DNA from: Auriscalpium vulgare
Taxonomy: Eukaryota; Basidiomycota; Agaricomycetes; Russulales; Auriscalpiaceae
Assembly (NCBI GenBank): GCA_019915015.1
Contig: JAHBBC010000037.1
Span: forward strand, 62,001 to 126,000
Direction of reading: 5' to 3'
Length of the DNA stretch: 64,000 bases
Position numbers and translations under genes: made by a program. Under the pieces are notes generated by a model. It ran no database searches. It was not told the origin of the DNA and saw nothing but the letters and a program-made list of their open reading frames with translations. Positions 58,716-64,000 of this stretch are shown here, piece by piece (position 1 is the stretch's first letter; every line of letters begins with the position of its first letter).

Positions 58716-58913
58716 TGTAGAATAAACAAGTAGAGAGCGAGTAAAATAGAGAATAAGATTTATTTATTCCGGCTCCTGAACGCGAGCCTTTATACCTAAG
58801 TACAAGACTACTGGAATATTCCTATGACTAGGAATTCGCTTATCTACTGTACTTAGTAATCTAATCTAGTATGTTCGGGAGTCGCCGAGTGGCTTCTCCC
58901 ACTAACTACAACA
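58716..58913 (-). repeat. Copia LTR, proximal 5' copy (198 bp)
   Basis: Third LTR of the array, followed on the plus strand by TGCTC (58914-58918), the right copy of the target duplication, and by the resumed gene B frame. Confidence 0.95.
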
Positions 58914-61289
58914 TGCTCTATCATCGACGCGCCGTGGGGTTCACCTCGGACATCCCTGTACTAGGCCTAGCGTACTCGAATTCAAGTCATGGAAGATGGC
59001 TGCATGTTGTCTTCGCCTGGTTAGACGAGACGAACGAGGTAGAGTCGTTCTCTTCGTCACATTGACTGCACTGATTTGCTTAGAAGGCAGGTGTCAATGT
59101 CGCTCATGACAGCTTCGAGGGATCTGGCGGGACGAGGAACGTTCGATGCCACAGACTCAAGCTCATGCAAGCGGCTGGCGTACTTCCTCGATTCAGTACA
59201 GAGGTATCTCAAGACGGCACTGTGCAGTGGCGAGGTCGACGACCTCTGGAGAGCGGATCAAGTACAATATGTTCGTTCGACCGGAGAAGCTAACTGGAGT
59301 CTGGACAAAAAAGCAAATTGAGAAATGGATTGCGGATACACAGTCTCTCACCGAGTGTATCTTGCCTGGGAATGATGAGTTACGGTAAGTCTTATATATC
59401 TATCACGGCGCCAAAGACCCTGATTCAGAGCATCGCAGTGGGCCGCCCACCGAAGAAGATAGCTCTATAGACTGGCGAGTAGCCGCATTCTGCCACTTCT
59501 GTGCTACCGGTTGACGTAGCGGTGTAGGGAGGTTGTTCCTTCGTCGGTGGACGCCAGCTCCGATCACATGTCGGCAACTGAGTAATATGCTCCCAATTGT
59601 GACATCTCTCTCCGCAAGCGCTGACGACGCCCAGATTTCTAGAGACACTCTCGCAGCTGGGAATATCTTCCAGGATGTGGCTGTTTGATCGTGGATGTGT
59701 ACAAGATACACGGTTTCTGCCATTTGTGGACAATTACAGCGCCCTTATTGAGCACCCCAAGCTGGAGGCCTCGGAGATTGGACGAATCATTGGGATGGCG
59801 CCCTTGTTTCAGTCGTACGACGACGCCACGCGGTTTCGCCTGCCTCATGCGTGGAGAAGCGGGGTGCGTTCACTGCCTGGCTTCCTCCCACATATAATTC
59901 ATGACAGTCACCTAGATGCTGCCCACGGTCTCAGAGTCTTTGACTGACGTGCACGACATGTTCAAGGTTGCTGCGAGTCGGCTCCAGGCGCGGGAAGATA
60001 GCCATCTCAGAGACATGGACGACTCAATGTTCGACAAGATCAGTCCTTTCTACGAAGACATACTATGTGTATATCTCAGAGGACGCCATTCCTTAGACAA
60101 GGATTCGGCCGCTCCGGGATCGGAGATTTGCTCGCAGTTTGACGCCCTCCATGATATGATCTTTGCGACGGCCGCAGACGATGGCATCATCATATCACCT
60201 CTGTGAGACCAAATATCTGTTCTCTTGATCTCCTTCTGACCGTTAAGAAGGATTGGGCCAACGTTACGGCTTCCCCGAAACGATCAGGCTGATCACCGTC
60301 TGCACCAGTATATGGGCGCTTCCCTGCACTCACAAGTGCTCAGGTTCGACCCTCATCAGCGGCTGTTGGAAGCCGGTCGCGATGTGCTTCTACAACTGCA
60401 TAACGCTAAGCAGGGTGATTACACCTCGAAACTCGCTCGGGAATTAGCTACTTGCAGGAAATACGTCCGTCGTCATGACCGGTGGATACTTCGAGACTTC
60501 GATGGAGCAGAAGGCCGCAGAAGCTTGGATCCTAAGACTGGATTCTGTGACTCACTTTGTGTTGTGGAGATCCCCAGCGCAATACCAGACTCGGAGCACC
60601 TGCTGAAGGCGTTCGCGAAGATGAGCCTCGTTGTGACAAGGCATGCTCCTATGACCCCAGCGGATGAAGGTGCGAGGCATTTTCGATCTGGTTCCATGAA
60701 GATAATCGAGCGGCTTAATTCCTGTAGATGACTCGTCCGTGGCGGCCCCGACGTTGCCGACAGTACGTCTTAACGACTCTATCCGCCTGCCATTACTTGT
60801 GTCGCAGTATCGCAAGAGCTCCGGTCCATATCATTTTGGCACAATGAAGCTGCGTATGAACCTGACGGCGGCTGTCAAGTATCTCGCCGCCCTGGATATA
60901 TGGAACGTCGCTGTCTTCGGGCTACTCACCAAGGGTTCAGTCGGAGTTGTCGTATCGGCTTGGGCAGTGCCCCCAGGAGAGGTCAATGCATCAGCCTGTT
61001 TGCAAAGTGCAAAAGCTGATGATTCATATGCACAGGAATGGATCACAGAAGTCCATATCCTCGAACGCAGCTGCTGCGCGTTCGATCTCGCTACGCCGCT
61101 TGGGGCCTTCCACTACGCAACATTCCTCTCGTGGCTTCAACTCGTACATGCCAAAAGGCTCCTCGAGGCATTTGATAGCGGCAAACGGGCGGCGTTCCTG
61201 CAGAGGCTTGAGCGTGGGGATGAGAGTATCCAATGGGCGATGGCGTAGAAGGTATGGGAATTGGGAGTCAGGAGAGGCGGGACGATCGA

Positions 61290-63243
61290 GTCAGTCCTGT
61301 CATCAGTCTCGTATCGAACCATCGTCATAGATTAGTTGTAACATACTAGTTGAGAGCCCGCGTTCAATTCATAGAGAGCAACCTCCGAGTCGCTCTCTCC
61401 GAGTCTCTCGTGAACGTGGAGTCTGACTCCTCTTCATCCTACTTGTCCATCAAAGCCTTAGGCCTGGCACGGACGACCCGCAGTGGCCCGTACCAGGAAA
61501 GCCTTCCCTTGTCCTGCTCTCGGTCTGAGTGCAGCTACCTAGACTCTCCGCACCGGCCTTCCGAGTCGCCGTGACTATTGCGCCTTGTGACGACGGCGTG
61601 TCGCGGTCACGCTCCAGTCCTCTCTTCCGTTCCTGCCACCGCCAGGGTTGCCTCGCCAAAGGCGCGCTCAGTCTGAGCGGGGTGCCCTGCACACTCTTCT
61701 CTCTCGTACACCCTCGCCCTTCTTACCCTCCATTTTCTGGCCGATTTCAGGTCAGTCAAGCAGCAGCTGCAGCTCTGGGCTTCTCCCCACTGCCCGGAGC
61801 TGCCAGCGCAGTCGTTCCTTTCGCGTCGTGCGGGGCCGAATTCCACCTCGCACGGACGCCTCTTCAATCTGCCCACAGTTGCAGGCCACACGTCGCAGGA
61901 CTAGGCGCTTTGGTGTGTTTCCACTTCTGCGACGCGTTGCCAGCAGGCCTCACATCCGCGCAGCCTCGTTGCCGTCGAGTGTTCGCAGCGCAATTCTGAC
62001 ACTCGCGTTCTGACCGCTCAGCGTAGGAACTAGCGAGCCTATGTGAGACTCCCAGGTGAGCAGCATACACCTCGAGGAAGACCGCCGCTGACCTCAGGCT
62101 CCTTCCCATTTCCAATCCCAAGCCCATCATCTTCGCCAATTCTTGCAAGGCCGCATCCTTCTTTAAGAGCGCCGGTTCGCGCTCTCTGTGTACACCATCG
62201 CGCGCGGTGCATAGCTCGATGGTGAGTAGGCGGCGGTGGCGGCTCGCGGTCGTCATGCGTACGCTCTCGCCTTTGCGCATTTTTCTGATTGCAAGCTCCT
62301 GCAGATCATATCAAAGTTGGCATGTACGGCACGTCCAACTGCGTCCTGTCCGACCGCCAGCAGGTGCACCGGTATGTATGCCTTCCCGAACGGCGGCCTG
62401 TCCCCGACTCCCCCTAGCTCGGCAGCGCATGCCAGCGCCCCGCAGAGCATGAGCACCCTGCAGAGCACGAGTGGCCCGCTTCCTCGCCGTTGCGCTACGA
62501 ACCAAGGCCTGCGAACACCCAGGCTGGCCCTGGTGATTCGTGAGCAGCGTTTGGTGAGTAATCCCCACCTCCACCTTCCGCGCAACGCTGAGGCAACGCG
62601 CAGCGAGCGGACGCAGGCTCTTTGCGCACCCGCTGCTCAAGCACAGCCCCCGACTGGTTCTGCGCAGACAGGCTTGACGCCGCCACGGAGGTCCTTGCAC
62701 CCGGACGTCTTCGAGCAGGGTGTCGGGCCAGGATCTTGAGCCGCGCGCGAGTGGACCGCAGGTATTATCATGCCGCCAGACAAGCCGCGGTCCTTCGGCG
62801 CAGACGGGGTGACTGCTAGCGAGTGAGCATCCGGTGACCGGATCGACGCAGTCCGCGCGGTGGCCTTGTCCATTCCATGTACGAGCCTGAGCAGACCGGG
62901 TGGGTTCCAAACCTGATTTCGCTCGGGAATCTTATAGCTGACTTCCTCCCCTGATATTCAATATTCAATAGTTGTGCGTGCAGAGTGTGCGAGACAAACA
63001 TTGCAAGGCCTGATTTCATCTACATAATCGTCGAGGGCACTGGGCACAGGCATCGCGATGACGTCGTTTGTTTGGTTCTATCAACACAGCAATGCGAGTG
63101 TCAACACGCCACTCGCTGCGTCGCCGGCTCGTCGCCGACTCGCAGGTCCTTCGTCTTCGCTCACTACGCACATCCCTGCAGGCAGCCTGCACTGTCCGTA
63201 GAGTCCAACGCCCGACTCCAAAGGTGCTGCTCAGCTGCATGGC
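61290..63243 (+). repeat. Segmental duplication, copy 2
   Basis: This is the partner of 8888-10815. High identity begins near 61640 and ends at 63243, where the two copies diverge abruptly. It starts only about 40 bp after the end of gene B. By eye, differences are scattered substitutions and a few small indels (for example loss of an 11 bp direct repeat near 63107). No intact gene was recognised inside. Confidence 0.85.
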
Positions 63244-64000
63244 ATGCCTGAGGCGCCGGCTGATTCGGATGGTTCGGATGACTCGGACGGTTCGGACGAC
63301 TCGGACGATTAATTCAGTCACGCAATCGTATTTACTAGCCGCGCTACACCTTGTTACATACATAATAACGTCGATCTGAGTGCACTGCCATACAGCTTTA
63401 CAGGCCGTCAACTCAGGCCTTGCTGCCATGCAAGCCCGTCGGTGACCTCGACATCCTGATGCGAGTGCATGAGTACTTGCGAGACTCGAGGTAAACTTGC
63501 TCGCGACTTACGGCTCGAGCAGACTCCAGCGCGCACGTCACGAGGGCGCCTTTGCTGTCGACGTGACGGAAATCTTCTGCTGACCTTCGTGTGTACGAGG
63601 CGGGCTACAAATATTCGTGTGCCAAGGCCGGATGGTGGCATGCACTGCACCAGCTCGACTCGGACGCGGACGTGGGCATTTTCTGAAGAAGGCATGCGAC
63701 TGCCGCCGACCGCTCATGGGCGTGTTGATCTTGGCCGAGCTCCAGGAAGCGCACGAGCGGCCCCGTGCACTGCAGCTCAACCATGGGCATCTCCTCATTT
63801 ACAGCAGATGCCGCATCCGGAAAGACGAGTACGCGCAGAGGCTTCCAGGAGCGCAAGCTATGGGAGGTCGCATGATGTTACCCATCGCCCAGACCCGGCC
63901 TAGCCTCTATAGCCAAGACCTGCAAGAAACTTGGAGATGAGCCACGACATACACGATTGTCAGAGAAAATCTTACGAAAACCAGGCGACCACTTGCGCGC
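63244..64000. other. Window end, short acidic frame only
   Basis: Right at the break of the duplication, the frame MPEAPADSDGSDDSDGSDD with stop at 63310-63312 is encoded by 9 bp repeats (gat/gac-tcg-gac-ggt type). It could be the last exon of a gene in the duplicated block or a chance repeat. Beyond it no supported gene was seen to the window end. Confidence 0.35.

Larger units (their letters stand above)
48062..58913 (-). mobile_element. Tandem copia array: three LTRs, two bodies
   Basis: The order is LTR (48062-48259), body, LTR (53390-53587), body, LTR (58716-58913), with a period of 5,328 then 5,326 bp. The outer ends carry the 5 bp duplication TGCTC (48057-48061 and 58914-58918), so the array fills one insertion site in gene B. 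Adjacent bodies share the middle LTR, the expected product of unequal LTR-LTR recombination between sister or allelic copies. Both bodies contain the same hAT-like insertion. I found only three differences between bodies in over 5 kb: a 2 bp deletion and two substitutions. Confidence 0.95.
46200..61248 (+). pseudogene. Gene B: paralog of gene A, broken by hAT and copia insertions
   Basis: Recognisable blocks match gene A in order: QRRMDLAAARECDLGPMTSL near 46470; hAT insertion at the next donor; PDYLQVVLLAYFALIPE near 47615; a GDSDE(D/A) repeat tract; YSALASLL ending at 48061. After the copia array the frame resumes at 58914 with YHRRAVGF, IPVLGLAYSNS and RWLHVVFAWLDE. Later blocks are VAHDSFE, GTFDATDSSSCKRLAYFL, WLFDRGCVQDTRFLPF, FQSYDDATRFRLP, CSQFDALHDMIF, CDSLCVVEIPSAIP, IRLPLLVSQYRK, AVFGLLTKGSVGVVVSAWAV, VHILERSCCAFDLATPLGAF and the end IQWAMA. 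A one-base frameshift near 59130 separates VAHDSFE from GTFDATD, so the gene carries at least one independent lesion. The 5' end is uncertain. Function is unknown. Confidence 0.8.

Noticed and set aside
1..64000. CRISPR arrays, bacterial operons, tRNA or rRNA genes
   Set aside because: No regularly spaced repeats with unique spacers and no cloverleaf or rRNA signature recognised; the few tandem repeats are short microsatellite or minisatellite type.

Overview
The window is nuclear DNA of a filamentous basidiomycete, most likely an agaricomycete. The evidence is host DNA that looks GC-rich, genes split by 45-70 bp GT-AG introns, a FunK1-type fungal kinase, an Hsp90 fragment with intact introns, and retroelements typical of mushroom-forming fungi. 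No rRNA, tRNA, CRISPR or bacterial-style operon was recognised. It reads as a transposon-rich, gene-poor accessory region in which intact genes sit beside decayed ones.

Left part (1-13 kb): a collection of gene relics. These are pieces of a LETM1/Mdm38-like protein (2.25-2.73 kb), a Rom1/Rom2-type RhoGEF (6.7-7.1 kb), a cyclophilin-type prolyl isomerase (7.4-8.1 kb) and the C-terminus of an S53 sedolisin protease (12.0-12.3 kb). A broken 3' end of a gene family that recurs twice more lies at 4.25-4.52 kb. About 1.6 kb at 9.2-10.8 kb is a near-copy of 61.6-63.2 kb.

Middle part (15-35 kb): an unknown multi-exon minus-strand gene (gene A, 15.2-18.4 kb); a nine-exon minus-strand gene of unknown function (21.4-23.7 kb); a compositionally distinct AT-rich CACTA/Tnp2-like transposase gene (25.9-29.2 kb); an Hsp90 gene cut off after its N-terminal ATPase domain (29.9-30.8 kb); a 318-codon three-exon gene with some DUF6697 resemblance (31.1-32.2 kb); and a FunK1 kinase gene starting at 33.6 kb.

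Right part (35-61 kb): two large retroelement insertions, each inside a host gene. A 7.9 kb Ty3/gypsy chromovirus (442 bp LTRs, 5 bp target duplication ATACC) splits the FunK1 gene. It carries an unusual third ORF with its own CCHC zinc knuckle downstream of pol. A 10.85 kb tandem copia array (LTR-body-LTR-body-LTR, 198 bp LTRs, outer target duplication TGCTC) splits gene B, a paralog of gene A. Each copia body has a 907 bp non-autonomous hAT-like element in its gag region, and a third copy of that element sits at a splice donor of gene B. The nesting gives a relative order of events: hAT into copia, then copia tandem duplication. Three nearly identical hAT copies and near-identical copia bodies suggest recent activity.

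Limits: exon borders were read by eye, several 5' ends are uncertain, and no database search was run. Family names rest on recognisable motifs.
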